This document shows positions 11,803-23,650 of a stretch of DNA of 64,000 nt, piece by piece. Below the pieces are notes generated by a model, which saw only the letters and a list, made by a program, of their open reading frames with translations, did no database searches and was not told where the DNA came from. The stretch is taken from the NCBI GenBank assembly GCA_038503075.1, contig JBCAML010000007.1, positions 620,001 through 684,000 on the forward strand. The letters are read 5' to 3'. The DNA comes from Gyromitra esculenta (Eukaryota > Ascomycota > Pezizomycetes > Pezizales > Discinaceae). The stretch's first letter is position 1, and each line of letters opens with the position of its first letter. Position numbers and translations under genes: made by a program.

Positions 11803-14800
11803 ATGGCTTACTTCGATGAGGACACTGAACCTCCCTCGATAGGTCACGCTTCAGTAATATCCGATATCCATAATCCTGACAATGATCGCCTTCGGCTAGG
11901 GCGCGAGCTTGCTCGCGATTTTCAGTCAAACTCATTCTCCTCCAGCTCCTCTCGCCGCAGTGGTCACCACAGAAACAACGCCGATGGCAACGATGACGAT
12001 GGTAGTGCTACACTCGACTCTTTCGATATCTCGAACGATGCAGCTGGCATGTCTACACGCAGATTGGATATGCTCCAACAAACCCCTACAATTGACACAC
12101 GATTGCTCGATCAGTTCCCTGACTTCTCTATGGCGGGACGCGATCTAACAGAAGGTAGTGTAGAGGTTGGCCGTGGAGATAACAGGATTGCTGGGAACGA
12201 TAGTTTAAGATCGGTTGATTTTTCATCCCAACAGCCATTCTCGATTGGGGGTAGCACTAGGAAATCCGACCGGAGGCTTTTCTCGGCAATCTCAAGCCCT
12301 GATCTTGGACGGAAATTGAGTTTGTCAAGCACACATTCCGATCCATCCGAGCATTTTCAAGCATCGACCCGTAGACGCACAGTTGCCGGCAAAGGGAAGG
12401 AAAAGGCACGGGCAGGCTCGGCTCTGGGGGTTCAGAGGCTTGGTAGCATCACCAACTTCGACTTGTCGCAGATCGAGATCTCAACCCCCAGGAACAACCG
12501 GGATAGAAACGGGCTAGGGGCTAATCAAGGAGGAACTAAGATCGCTGATTTCGTTTCTAATAGTGGTAGTGGTGGTTCAAGGTCTCGGTTTGCGGACATC
12601 CAACGAAGTCTCGAATACGATGATGACGAGTCAGCCTCGGAAAATGGCAGTATTTCTGTTCGACCTCGTGGATTCGTAGGCTCTCGTTTTGGGGGTTCGC
12701 CGAAGCCTCGTCAAGCCACAACAGCAAACGCCTCCACGGGAGGGAAACGTGCCTCTCGTATCCCTCAATCGAGGAACAACGATCTCACCGATGACCTTCC
12801 CGCTATCGTTGCCAGAGCCCGGAAACAGTCGGCAAGAATTCCACAGAGCTTTAAGTCCACCGACGCCTTCTTGCATGAGCTTGGTCTCGATGGGGCTACA
12901 ATTACCATGGATCTCAAGACTAAGCTTAACCAACTAAAGGATGTCGATACGGGCAAAGGTGATAATACGACCATTGGGATCACGCAGCAATCCTACTTGC
13001 TTCCTCAAATGTCCGATCTGTCGGAGCTCATCTCTGGGTACCCGGGTGATGCAACTAGGATGTCGCACAAGAAGAGTCTTTTTGGCAACACCAAAAACTA
13101 TAAGCCTATCGAATCCATTCCTATTCCTCATGATGAACGCGCCATTTTGATGGCAATGCGACTTCTGCAGGATAAGGTTTCCGATCTCGAGGGCAGCAAG
13201 GCAGAAGCCGAGCTCCGCTGCGCGCAGCTGGAGGGGGAACTACGGAAGAGTGAAACCCGTGTCCGGTTGGAACAGCAGAAGACAAAATCGGCCAAAGAGA
13301 CTATCACTAGAAAGCAGAGCAGTGATAGTGCGTTTGGGGGTAGTGATGACGGCGATTTGCATGAGAGGGCAAGGGAGAAGCAGAAGATTGAGCTTCAGAT
13401 GAATAAACTAAGTGGGTTCTCACCAGCCTTCTTTGTCTCTGCTATGGGATATAATATACTTACTAGAGTAATTTTTCTCTCACACAGAGCTTGAAAGCAC
13501 TGTCAATACTCTTCACGGACAACTTGATAAACTCACACGTGACCTTGAAACAACCAAGATCGCATTGAAGCACATGCAGGAAGAGCGCAACTCAGCTGTC
13601 AACTCAGTCGCCATCGCCATCGCCAACAACGAGGATCTCAAAGCCTCCATGACAGCACTTAAGAGTGAAATCGAGAGATTAAAGATAGAGAGTCTCGAGC
13701 AGGGAATCCGTGGAGAGCGAGAGCGAGAGGAATGGAAGGGTCGTGAAGGACGACTTCGACGTAAAGAAAAAGACGCCAAAGAATCAGCTCTTTTGGCGCA
13801 GGGTATAGTGAGGGAAGCAGCAAGGCGAGATGCTATTACAGCCGCAGCTATGGAAGCTGCTGAAAAGGAGGCTGCAATAGTCGAGAGACGGGACCGAAGG
13901 GCGAAGGAGAAGGAGGCGTGGAAAGAAGCACAGAGAGCACAAGAACGGACTGCGATGGAGGAGCAGGTGAGAATGGAGAAAGATATGGAGGAGAAAAGGG
14001 AGCAAGATCGAGTTGTTGGACAACAGAAGAAACTTGAGAAGCTGATTGCACAGCAACTGAAAGAGATTCGTCCGGATCTCTATAAATCCAAACTGTACCA
14101 GAATCCTAGTGGTCTCGTTGCGAGTATCCGCAACTTGGCCCAGGGTGAGAAGTCGAAGGAGGGAGTAGAGCGGGCTGTCGTCTCCCCGAAGAGGCTGAGG
14201 AACCAAGTCACTATTGAGAATGCGGGAGGGGAAACGGCCATCCGTGCATCTCAAGAGGGGCAAGGGGCTGCTACTTCTGAGCAGGGAGAATGTACTGGAC
14301 CCGTTTTGGTTGATGATACTGCAATGTCTATTTCTGTAAGCCTAACGTTCGATTCTGAAACCATCATACGGAATAAACTAATACCTGATAAACGTAGCCC
14401 GCAGAAGTTAAGAGGATTACAAGAGAGATCAGCGCCGAACGGAGGAAGAGAAAAGAGGCTGCTGCAGTGGCCGCTAATGCAGCCCTGGAAACAAGAGATG
14501 ACGCAGCAGAACCCAAATACAAAGAGCGGACAAACCAAACCAAAACTAAGGGACCCACCTCTAGATTTGTGGCGACATCCTCAACTCAAACGCAGTCAGC
14601 GGAGTCTTCTACCGAATCATCAGTTAAGGTTGCGATCCCCAGAAAGGCTCAGAGCACCGTTCAAGTCACAAGGGTCGACAGAGACAGAGATATCGCGAAG
14701 CCTGAGCAGTCAAGTATTCCTCTCTCAAGACCCGTAGTCTCATTCGATGCCATCGCCCAAACAAAAACTCTGTTCCCACCCCAAATAAAGGCCAAGAAAA

Positions 14801-15809
14801 CAAGACTTGTCAGAAAAGTGATTTTCTATTATGATGAAGACACGACGCAAACTGTTCAACTTGAGAGAGAGGTTGAGGAAGAGATATCCGAGGATGAAAA
14901 CGAAGAGGGCTTGATAGATAGGACGATGCGAGCCTCGGCTACGCAAGGAGAGGAGCAGTTTGACGGAGGAAAGCTAACAGCAGAATTCGAAGAGAGCTTT
15001 ACTCAAGAACATGCTCGACCACCTTCTCCCACTATTCCTGAAGCCCACATCTGCGATCCCAGAGCTGTTCGACCTCGATCACCTATTACTGAAGGCCATT
15101 CTCCTGGGCTCCCGGAGCGCGTCCAGAGAGTTGTTAGCCATCTCGCAGAACATGATCCTGAACAATGTACTGTCTGCGCTCGCATGGCCAAACTCCAAAT
15201 TCAGGAGCAGGAGCAACGTATGCAAAATCCGCTTGCCGATATTGATAACTCTATGGCGATTCCAGCACCCCCACTCGAACCTGCCTCTCACAAAAGGGGT
15301 TCTATTAGGATCGTGAATGGGTATGAGGAAGAACCCACTCCCAGACCTTCCCAAGCCCCCAAAACACAGTTATCCAAAGTTGTTCGCCAGCTGTCGGATG
15401 AGTTTGCACATTTGAAACTGTTAGTACTTTCCCTATTGCTCGTCATAGTTTTTAGCTATACTAATAACCAGTAATCTATAGGAATTATCAAGCCAGGGTT
15501 GATGAGTTCATGAATCTCGACCCTACAATCGGCAAACGTCGTAGGAAGACTCTTACAAATGAGATGAACGAACTTGCCGCCGAAATGGATTATAAGTGCG
15601 ACCAGATATATGCACTTTTTGACGTTAACGAGGAGTTTGCTGATACTTCTAATACCTGTGAAGAAGAGGATCAGGGGAGGGAAGTGGATGAAGAGGTTGG
15701 GCGGGGCGGATCAGATGAGGATGAATACGATTTGACTGGGTTTACGATCCCGGAGATGTCAATGATCGATGAAGCAGATGACTTGGAAGAGGAGGAAGAG
15801 AAGACGTAA
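11803..15809 (+). CDS. Cep57/Ppc89-family spindle pole body protein, four exons
   Basis: Predicted centrosome/spindle-pole coiled-coil protein of 1268 aa. Exons are 11803-13411, 13488-14335, 14398-15419 and 15482-15809; all phases join cleanly. Residues 1-440 are Ser/Arg-rich and disordered. A coiled coil starts near 443 (DERAILMAMRLLQDKVSDLE), continues across intron 1 and runs through a Glu/Arg/Lys-rich helix to about 740; this is the Cep57 centrosome-localisation type region. Near residue 1065 is the HDPEQCTVC motif, and residues about 1140-1200 (VVRQLSDEFAHLKL, then YQARVDEFM) match the C-terminal Cep57 microtubule-binding domain. Known relatives are S. pombe Ppc89 and A. nidulans SnaD, which anchor spindle pole body components. 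The acidic tail ends EEEEEKT. ATG 11803 is the first ATG in frame; an upstream TTG is ignored. Confidence 0.85.
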
Positions 15810-16530
15810 ATAATCGCAGTGGCTGTAATGGTTGATGAAATTTCTGGATAGGGTTTTTGTGTGTCGTGTCAAATGTCACCTGGAGTTGTTTTGAGGAACT
15901 CGGTTTTGGGTTTTGGGAGTTGTTTATAATTATTCTTCTTCCGTTTTCCCCCCCTCGATCGTTAGCGTTGCTTCTCTCTCATCATGATCTCTCTTTGTCT
16001 TTACTCTTCCTTTTAAGTAAATAGCCCGAGAAGTTCTTCTACTATTAGTATAAGCCTCATTCTAGTTTATGATGGGAAACTCCTGCCATAAAAGCTTCCA
16101 TTTTATTGACATCACCCTTTTAGTTTCTTACTAAGTGCTGTAAAGTAGGGACGCAACCCATCCGAGTAAATAGCAAATAAACTCGGAACTAATAATTATT
16201 GGCCACTGTCATTAGGCTTCGGAGAGCCCCGTTTCACTACTCTAACTGGATATATGCTCTAGGATCGAAGTGAAGTACAAATTCGTCTTGTATTCACATC
16301 AGATAATGGCTTCCGAACCAGCGAATATGTCCGAGTGTACGTCACCCGATATCTCGTGAATAACGGGCGCCGTTAAGTTGAGCGGCCTAAGACCAGCATC
16401 ACTAGGCGAGACTCATAACATTGTGCGCTACCCGCAAATGAGGCAGATTTCAATTAGGCCTATTTGCTTATATGGCTTAGCTAGGCTGTGTCTAGTACCT
16501 GCGAGATCTCTACAGGCCATGGAAATACAT

Positions 16531-16592
16531 TAGTAAAGTGGCCTGTAAATGCATCAACTTGCGCTTTTAATGCATTTACAGATGACTTTACC
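16531..16592. repeat. Short imperfect hairpin
   Basis: GTAAATGCAT near 16550 pairs with ATGCATTTAC near 16568. The pairing continues outward through AGTAAAGT and its complement, making arms of about 28 nt. It could be a very short MITE or a terminator-like fold; no function is shown. Confidence 0.4.
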
Positions 16593-16884
16593 AACCCCAA
16601 AAAATGGAAAACAAAGAAATCTAAAAGTATTTCCAAGGAGTTGAACCTGGAAGACCAGTACTTCTTACCACACAGGAAATCCACAAAAAACTTAAGGTAA
16701 CAATGCAGACACCATAACTTGTCCAGCTGCTATCGGCAACTGTAGCGGTACTACCATTAATTACATGTCATGAGCAGTATTATCTTAGTCGTGTGCAGTC
16801 ATTGAACTTAGTAGGCAGTGGGAATCCTGCACTGCGAGGTAACAGCTAAGAGCCAGTTACCCTACTTTAGTTGGAGAAGTGGAG

Positions 16885-17121
16885 TACAGCGGTAGTCGTT
16901 TAATGAGGTGACAGCGGCAATGCTACACTTCAACAATATGGGCTATTTCTCCATGTTCATAAAAGAGTTTAGAACTATGCTTCAAGATTAAAACATTTCT
17001 TATGTAGCTCTACCCACTGGCTTATTTTTACATATAAATTACATTGTCTGCATGGTGAAGCTGGTCCTGCTGCAGGGGTACGGTATTGTTGCTGTCGTCT
17101 CATTAAACGACTACCGCTGTA
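16885..17121. mobile_element. MITE with TA target duplication
   Basis: TACAGCGGTAGTCGTTTAAT at 16885 is matched exactly in inverse orientation at the right end (17099-17121). The terminal repeats extend imperfectly to about 35 bp. The 237-bp element is flanked by TA and has no ORF, so it is probably a non-autonomous Tc1/mariner-type element. Confidence 0.7.
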
Positions 17122-17359
17122 TAGAGCAGTTCGGCTAACATAAAAGTCCTAGACGACAGGCGCCTAAAGCAGCTCTGGCATAGACTGAATATTCGTTGGA
17201 TAAACAACTCACGAATTGCTATTAGAGCGCAAATACTTCAAATTTCAGTATATGCCTAAGGTTTCCACGCGAGTGACATCTCGTGGGGGAAGAGTGGAAC
17301 GCCTGTTAGGGTTTGGGTTTAAACACAAATGGAGCTTAACAACGCGAGCTAGGAACAGA

Positions 17360-17365
17360 ACGCGT
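17360..17365 (+). promoter_or_regulatory. MluI cell-cycle box upstream of CENP-U
   Basis: A palindromic ACGCGT lies 46 bp before the CENP-U ATG, with further ACGCG cores at 17267 and 17342. ACGCGT is the known binding site of the fungal MBF (Mbp1/Res) G1/S regulator. That it acts here is inference. Confidence 0.45.
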
Positions 17366-17410
17366 TTCTCGATATTTGCATACTCGCACAACCTGTACCC
17401 ATCATCAACT

Positions 17411-19605
17411 ATGGCCTCCTCGCGTACGTCCGCTTTCGTTCTCTCGTGCTATCATACTTACTAAATTTATATTTGCGCTAACTTTACTCCGGTGGCTAGA
17501 AAACCAGAGATTCCACGAGCGACTCGCAAGACAAAGAGGTGCTGGGTGAGTTTGCGATTCCTTTGATTCTGAAGGCTCAAACTGTATCTCTGATATCCCC
17601 TGCAGAACTCACAAAATCACAAATGTAGACTTCTCAATTCAGCCTCTTGGGCGTTCCTCAGCGTCGGCATCAGTACAAGCCCCACCTTCCCACCCCCCAC
17701 TGGAGACGCCAAACCCCAAAGTTCCAATCCCGACACTGGTAGCCTCGGCTCAAGAATCATCTCCTCTAAGATCCAACCATTCAATATCGCGAAACAGCTC
17801 ATCAACGGTTGATGGAGTGACTTCAACAAAATGGAGAAGTACTGGGCCTTCGCCTCTCCGCTTCGGAACCCCCGGTATAGCCGAAAGTGCCCTCCCTGCA
17901 GCGCGTCTAGCATCGCTTCGTAGGTTCAGTACTCCGACTATCTCATCTTCGTCGAGCAGCGCTTTGTTCGTGTCACAGGTTAATACACCCATTAGTGACG
18001 TTTTGACTTCGCGCACGTTAACGAGACCAAGTGTTGGGAGGACATCTACAACCATAGAAGGCACAAAGGGGAAAATCATGAGGCAGCCGAGTCCGGACAA
18101 CTTTTTGGAAATGACGGAGGCGAGGGGGGCCGATAGGCCAACCAGCAGACCGAGTGATGTTCTATTGGGAGGCGAAAGCCCGATAGGGGGAGGAAATGAG
18201 GGGGGTGCCCGGGAGAAAGAGGCAAGCGGGGAAGTCGAGGAGGAAGTAGGGGGGGATGGGGGGGGACGCAATGACGAAAATGCCATAGGAGATGTGGAAG
18301 ATTTTACAATGGCGTTAAAGGAGGACCTGGAAGGAATGGTAGATGTAGTGGAAGATATGGTAATTCAAGAGATGAGAGAAGAGCCTGGAGGCCTGGCCGT
18401 CGCTATTAAAAGCCCCGAGAATCAGAATAAGAGAAGGAAGGTAGTTCTACAGAAACCGGAAGCTGAGGAAATTCCATTGGATGAGACCGAAGGATCAGTA
18501 ACCAAGCAACAGGTAGCAGAGCCTTTAAAGCTGAAACGTGGATGGCAAATAGTTGGGGAAAAGCCAGCTCAGCAAATCCAAGAAGATGAAGATATACACG
18601 AAGACATCAACGATACCAATAAGACAGAGGAATGGCAAGGGTTTGAAGATGAGCTGGGAGAGCTGGAAGAAGATCAAGACGAATCTTCACAGCCTTCTTC
18701 CAAATACTTCAACCCCCTTCCCCATACCCAACCAAAATTTAAGTCAAAACCCCGACGACGTGCTCAACGCGAGATTGGCCAAGATGGTGATATGGAACCA
18801 ACTTCCACATTCCCAGTCATTGTCCACCGTCTTGGCAAGTCCCTTGGCTTTACTTTGCCACTTGGTAGCCAAAGAAACGGTGTTAACCCCATAGATGTCA
18901 TCAACCAAGTCTCTATGGAGATCATTGATAAGTATTTCTTCAAGGCAGAGAGTAATGTTGAACGAAAGGCAATTGAGAACTTTAAAGAAGAGTTAAGTCT
19001 GAGGTTTTTAGAAGTAGTATGTATTCCTCCGTTCATTCCTTATCCCTTTCTTCGTATTTTGATACCGAGTAACATGAGACTGATCGTATTGATTTCCCTT
19101 GATAAGACGGATGCGTTAGAGAATAGTATTATTCTTATAGCAAGAGCAAGGCAGGCGCAGAAGAGGAAGGCGCAGCTGATGACTGAGCTGTTGAGTATTA
19201 AACAGAGGAGGGGGAAGATTGCAGTGAAAATGGATGATGTGAGGAAGGCACACGAGTTGGTAAATAAAAGCGGTGAGGTGTGTTGGTGCTCTTTCCTCAT
19301 TGCACCTGATCCTGTTTGTTTTGGTGGTGTCACTTGGGATTTCTATACTGACTGCGAACATACAGACCCAACAACATATTTCTAAAACTTTGGAAGATAT
19401 CTCCGGTACCCTCGAACGCGGAAAAGCGCGACAACTCGAAGACAGAGAGACCGGCATGGATGGCCTTGAAGCCCTCATCCGGAAGGTTTCGGTCGCAGTA
19501 ACAGGGGGTAGTAATAATGGGACAGGGTTACTTGCCACCGTGATTGAATTCAACAAATTTCTAGAAAGTGTCGAAAAGGTACTGAGCGAGAGGAGAAGGC
19601 TTTAA
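17411..19605 (+). CDS. Inner kinetochore protein CENP-U/Ame1-like, five exons
   Basis: Predicted constitutive-centromere subunit of 626 aa. Exons are 17411-17423, 17500-17545, 17606-19016, 19107-19277 and 19366-19605; all phases agree. The tiny first exon encodes MASS, and exon 2 gives NQRFHERLARQRGAG, the short basic N-terminal motif of Ame1-type proteins. Residues about 25-400 are disordered and become acidic. The conserved C-terminal domain starts near residue 424 with FPVIVHRLGK, followed by NGVNPIDVINQVSMEIIDK, coiled-coil helices (RARQAQKRKAQLM) and LEDISGTLERGKARQ. In yeasts Ame1 pairs with Okp1 (CENP-Q) and links centromeric nucleosomes to the Mis12 complex. The 90-nt intron 3 lacks stops, so a longer unspliced frame is possible, but the family alignment favours removing it. 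Confidence 0.82.
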
Positions 19606-20887
19606 GTTGATTCGATTCTAGTTTTAGGTCAGAGTTGTGGATTATGGAGTTTATCTTTTATTCTTAGGGTGGACTGGTATAATGTATTATCGAAGTACGG
19701 TGCGTGAGGATCGTTCCATAGTTTCTTTGTGGAAATAATACTCATCCTTATGAGTCTGAGAAAATTTATTCGCAATATTTGCTACAATTACTCGAGGTCT
19801 AGCTTAGAATTTGGTAAAGTGGGTAAATTATTTTACTCCTGAGAAGTTTCGAAGTCTAGCATTGATCATGCATTAAATAGAACTATATGAAAGAAAACAC
19901 CTTGTTAGTTCTCGTCTGGACAGGCACGCCCAAGTTCTTGTGTTGGATTCAAGCAATCTGCTCAGCGTATTAAAATTTCGCTAAGGGTAGCTATAGGAAT
20001 GTCCTGAAGGTTAGCGGTACTCGCATTTCTCGCACGTATTGACCGACTTCGGAAAACACCAAAAGTCGACCTTTTTACCAACACGTTAAAACACACACAG
20101 ATGATTTCAGAGCCAGAGTCTTCAAGATGTTCTCTATTAGAACTACCTTAATACTAAATTATTTTACCAAGACAAAGAATCAATTTTTATGGACAATGTG
20201 AATGATCAAAAAGGTCCCTATTTGGTAGTGTATTAATATGCATTGAATTCATTTCAAAATCCATAGAATAAGAAGACAAGCAATAGGAACGTGTAGGAAG
20301 AATAGGGTAAAGAAGGCTAGATGCATAATGTGTCATTTTTCGTTTAGCAATATCTACATTTAACAGTTTTACGAGTGGGTCAAAATGTCAGTAAAAATAC
20401 CTTCTAGATAATCTTCCAGATAACCTCTTTGAACTCGGCCGTTTGAAATGTTATTCAAAATACCCTTCGTTTAGATATCTAATGATATTAAACTTTAGAT
20501 TGGTTGGTAGAATTTTTATTGTGTTGGTGAAAAGAGCAGATTTTGGCGTGCATCAGTAAAAACGGGGGTCTGCGTTGAGTTGCGCGTACCGTAGGGACGT
20601 GAGAGAACAGCCCGGGCGGATGTTCAAATGCTGGTCAGTGAGGCGCTGCAGGGCAGGTGTGAAAATGGAGTGCAGACAAAGCATGTTATTGGTTTACTAA
20701 ATTAAACTTCACAAATCACGATCTCTCAAGTGAATTACTGCGATTAATAGTAGCAAACAACAAAACAAGTGTACAGTTAGTTATAAAGAAAGTCGAAATT
20801 CATGAATGACTTGATAGTGTGTTCTTCTCCCTCGCGGTCCTCCTCAGTTAACAGAATTTCCAGTTCCTTTGCAGACACCCGAACAGC
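19606..20887. other. Intergenic region, nothing recognised
   Basis: About 1.3 kb of AT-rich sequence downstream of the CENP-U gene. No ORF, inverted repeat or known motif stands out. The DNA-transposon graveyard begins at its right edge. Confidence 0.5.
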
Positions 20888-21376
20888 CTAGTCTCGAGTA
20901 TGATCATCATTCTCTAGAATATACTCAATGTCTTCAGTCTCAGGATTGTCTTTGCAAAGGTTTAATTGTGTATTCACTTCTAGGTCGAAAATCATATTTT
21001 CTTCAGCGTCCAAGTCAACCCCTCCGTCACTTGTTTTGCCTTGACGGTTGAGATTGCAGCTTAATCCACCCTTGTGCCAGTCTCCAACTGAAACCTCCGG
21101 TAAATCCTTCACGAAAATCTCACTATCCCCGGATCCATCGACATTTAATGGCAAGCCTACTTGACGAAATGACTTGATAATTAAATGTTTTTTCTCCTGA
21201 TGGAGCCAATCCCACGCTTGCCCACAGCATAGGTAACCAAAACCTGATGGTCTTCCACATTAAACTTGCCTTCTTCCCATGTCTCTGGCTCACGGTCCAA
21301 CGCTTCGTCTATTATCTCATTTATTTTATTCCTTAAAAGCTTATTTATCGAAGTATCTAAAGGTTGAATGAGGGAT
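20888..21376 (-). pseudogene. Pogo/Jerky-type DDE transposase remnant (C-terminal part)
   Basis: On the minus strand, translation from about 21375 reads IQPLDTSINKLLRNKINEII, the QPLD block that follows the catalytic core in DDE_1 (pogo/Tigger/Jerky) transposases. After a probable frameshift near 21230 it continues AWDWLHQEKKHLIIKSFRQV and then GLPLNVDGSGDSEI, the usual C-terminal helix and GI/L-N-DG motif. The catalytic Asp residues and N-terminus are missing, so this is a dead fragment. Confidence 0.65.
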
Positions 21377-21813
21377 GTACTGTAACGGGGACGTTCCTGG
21401 AGACGAGGACTCCGGAGCGTAGCGGTGCGAATGTGAATGCCATCAGCAAAAAAATCTCAGATCCGAGCGCGCCCACCAGGGGTCCCAAGAACGCCACCCG
21501 CTCCGCCCCTGGCCCTAGCGCATAGGTATGGCTTCGCCTAGACTCTCTTCGACAGGGCACTTGGACCACGGGGGGTTTGTGGAGCTCGCTGAACCTCCCA
21601 TATCCCTTACGCTGTTACTTAATTGCTGCCAACATTTGGCTGGGGTGCAACCGTGACTTGGGGAGTGCTGGGGTGGCGGTGAAGAATGATTCACTCTGAA
21701 TTAGGAGGTCAGATAGCTTGTGCACTATCAGAATTGCGGGGAAAGAGCCTCCAGTACAGAGAGAATAATGAGAGTGATCTTGAGATCGGACTTTCTCACT
21801 ACACAAGAGTGCG
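21377..21813. repeat. GC-richer insert of unknown type, LTR-like left end
   Basis: The segment starts with TGTAACGGGGAC at 21381, resembling the TGTAACGGGG left edge of the LTRs at 46447 and 54697. It is clearly GC-richer than its flanks up to about 21600 and separates the pogo-type and piggyBac relics. No matching right edge was found, so calling it a solo LTR is only a suggestion. Confidence 0.3.
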
Positions 21814-22900
21814 ATGTCGGAACTGGAAAATTTAGATGAGACCTCAGACTGTGAGAGTGTCGATCAAGATAATGAGTTACCTGTGATGTACGGATGCGAG
21901 TCGGATTCTGAAGAGGATGAATCTGGCTCGAGCCAGCCAGATGAGAAGAATACCTGCATTCCACCTTCGTTAGAATCGCTCCCAGACTTTACCCCAATGT
22001 CGAGTCAGTTTCCTATACATCAAGCTGAGCACCGAGTGCCAAATACTAACGATTGACAAAGCCCACTTGCGTTTTTCAAATTTTTGCAACGAACACAAAT
22101 GCATATGCTTGATCTAAAAATGCACCGATTGGCCGAAAACAACCTGAGGGAAAACGAAGACTACCATGGCAGCCAAAAACACTACGGCTATGGTACGAAA
22201 CTACGGCTGAGGGGTTAATGGTGTGGTTTAGGTTATTGATTTTTATGGGTCTCATAAAAACTGGAGCAAAAAACTCAAGAGTAGATACCTACTGGCGGAC
22301 CGATGGACAGTTTTCTTTTGAGCCAATGAAGCATATGGGACTTGTTCGATTCCAGCAACTTAAGCAATTTTTTCATCTTTCACCTCCAGACCTACCAAGC
22401 AACTCCTCATGGTACGCGGAAGTTGAACCTTTCGGTAAAGCTCTTCGAGATGCCTCCAAATACTTGCTACCACCTACCGAACTTGCTATAGATGAGATGA
22501 TGGTACAATTTAGGGCCGCAGTTTACGCACAATTAAGGTAAAAAAATAAGCTAATAAAGCAAGGATACAAGTTATTTGCATTGTATTGGTGGGGGTTTAC
22601 CTACTCATTTTTGTATAGTTCACAAACCAAAAAGGTTGGAGGGGTGGAAAAACTACCTGATCATTCGCTTACTTTATCTGCGGTTATACACCTTGCAAAG
22701 ACATTACCCTACGAACACCATTGATTCGACCTTTATATTATTTGTATACCTACGACAGCTCGGAATAGGAGCTGTGGGCACTACATGATAATGATTCAAG
22801 TGTTTTCCTTTAGTATTCGCTAAATTAAAAGCATCAAAAGGACCACACCCAGAGTGGAATACGCTGAAAGAAGAAGTGCATCAGCAAAGGAAAAATACCG
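21814..22900 (+). pseudogene. piggyBac-type transposase remnant
   Basis: Translation passes through several frames and stops. An acidic N-terminus (from 21814) is followed by AFFKFLQRTQMH. The frame at 22218-22541 reads MVWFRLLIFMGLIKT, then YWRTDGQFSF, HMGLVRFQQLKQFFHLSPPD and LAIDEMMVQF, the core of the DDE_Tnp_1_7 family with the first catalytic Asp region. Later blocks match KGYKLFAL-type, YLRQLGIGAVGTT and EWNTLKEE, again in shifted frames; the block with the second catalytic Asp is deleted. It is non-functional. Confidence 0.75.
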
Positions 22901-23145
22901 CCTAGACAGAGCTTGTCTTCTAAAAGGACTACATTCCTCCCCTGAATACTGCCTGCCTCATCCTTTCCAGGCGACCCTCTCGCCTGCCACAAGCCGCCAT
23001 AAAGCATTGTCCGAATGCTACCTCTTCTGGAAGTACTGCTTTAGGGCTCCCTCGCCTGCACAACTTGCTTCGGGCCTATAGCTCCACTGGGCCGACTAAG
23101 ATAATACTGCTCATGACATGTAACTAATAGTAGTACTGATACACT
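22901..23145. repeat. Dispersed repeat segment sharing an LTR-end motif
   Basis: The segment ends with ACTGCTCATGACATGTAACT (about 23105-23125). Near-identical sequence occurs at 55432-55450 at the end of a solo LTR and, inverted, at 16750-16775. It is probably a fragment of the second LTR family lodged between transposase relics. Confidence 0.4.
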
Positions 23146-23650
23146 ATGAACTGGCCTTTTAACCCTACTATTCTGCCTGACCTCTGTAATAAGCCTAAAG
23201 AACCGAAATATATTTTGAAGGAAAGAGGTTTATGGCGCTCGGGGCTTAAACTTGCATGCTTTAAAGCTGATGACTGTCACGGTAACCCTGCAAACTTTAA
23301 TGGCTGTTGCGCTCATACTTTAATGTCAAAAAAGTAAGTTGGAAAAAGCTACTGAAGCACATGAGCACCTTGCTATTCTATACCCTAAATTTTGCGAGTT
23401 TAATTGGATTGAGTATTATTGGGGAGCTGCATAAATATTGTTAATATGGTATTCAGGATCTTAGAGAGAGAATACCCAGGGGTTTGGATCATGTAGAAGA
23501 TTTAGAAGATTTCATTTTTGGATTTTGGGGACGAGCTCAAAAAACTGCTCAAGTTTACAGAGATGGAATTGGATGAGGAGTACCCAAGGCTTATAAAAGC
23601 CATAGAAAAATCACAGATAATCGTGTCTGAGTCAGTTAAATTGTAATTTT
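23146..23650 (+). pseudogene. DDE transposase remnant with WGA(A)K-type core
   Basis: The frame at 23146-23337 gives ILKERGLWRSGLKLACFKAD followed by a Cys-rich segment. Downstream, in other frames, are YTLNFASLIGLSIIGELHKY-like and YGIQDLREREYPG blocks. They resemble the fungal transposase group with the HCELNFIEYFWGAAK core, badly decayed. Stops and shifts occur every 50-60 codons. The family is recognised by pattern only. Confidence 0.45.

Larger units (their letters stand above)
15810..17410. other. Intergenic region with inverted repeats and the CENP-U promoter
   Basis: The spacer of 1.6 kb has no supported gene. It contains an imperfect hairpin at 16531-16592, a block at 16745-16790 that is the reverse complement of a repeat at 23093-23140, a TA-flanked MITE at 16885-17121, and MluI-box motifs close to the CENP-U start. 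Confidence 0.55.

Noticed and set aside
11168..11842. 224-aa plus-strand ORF ahead of the Cep57 gene
   Set aside because: No ATG-led domain; low-complexity His/Leu composition in the leader region, ending inside the real first exon in another frame.
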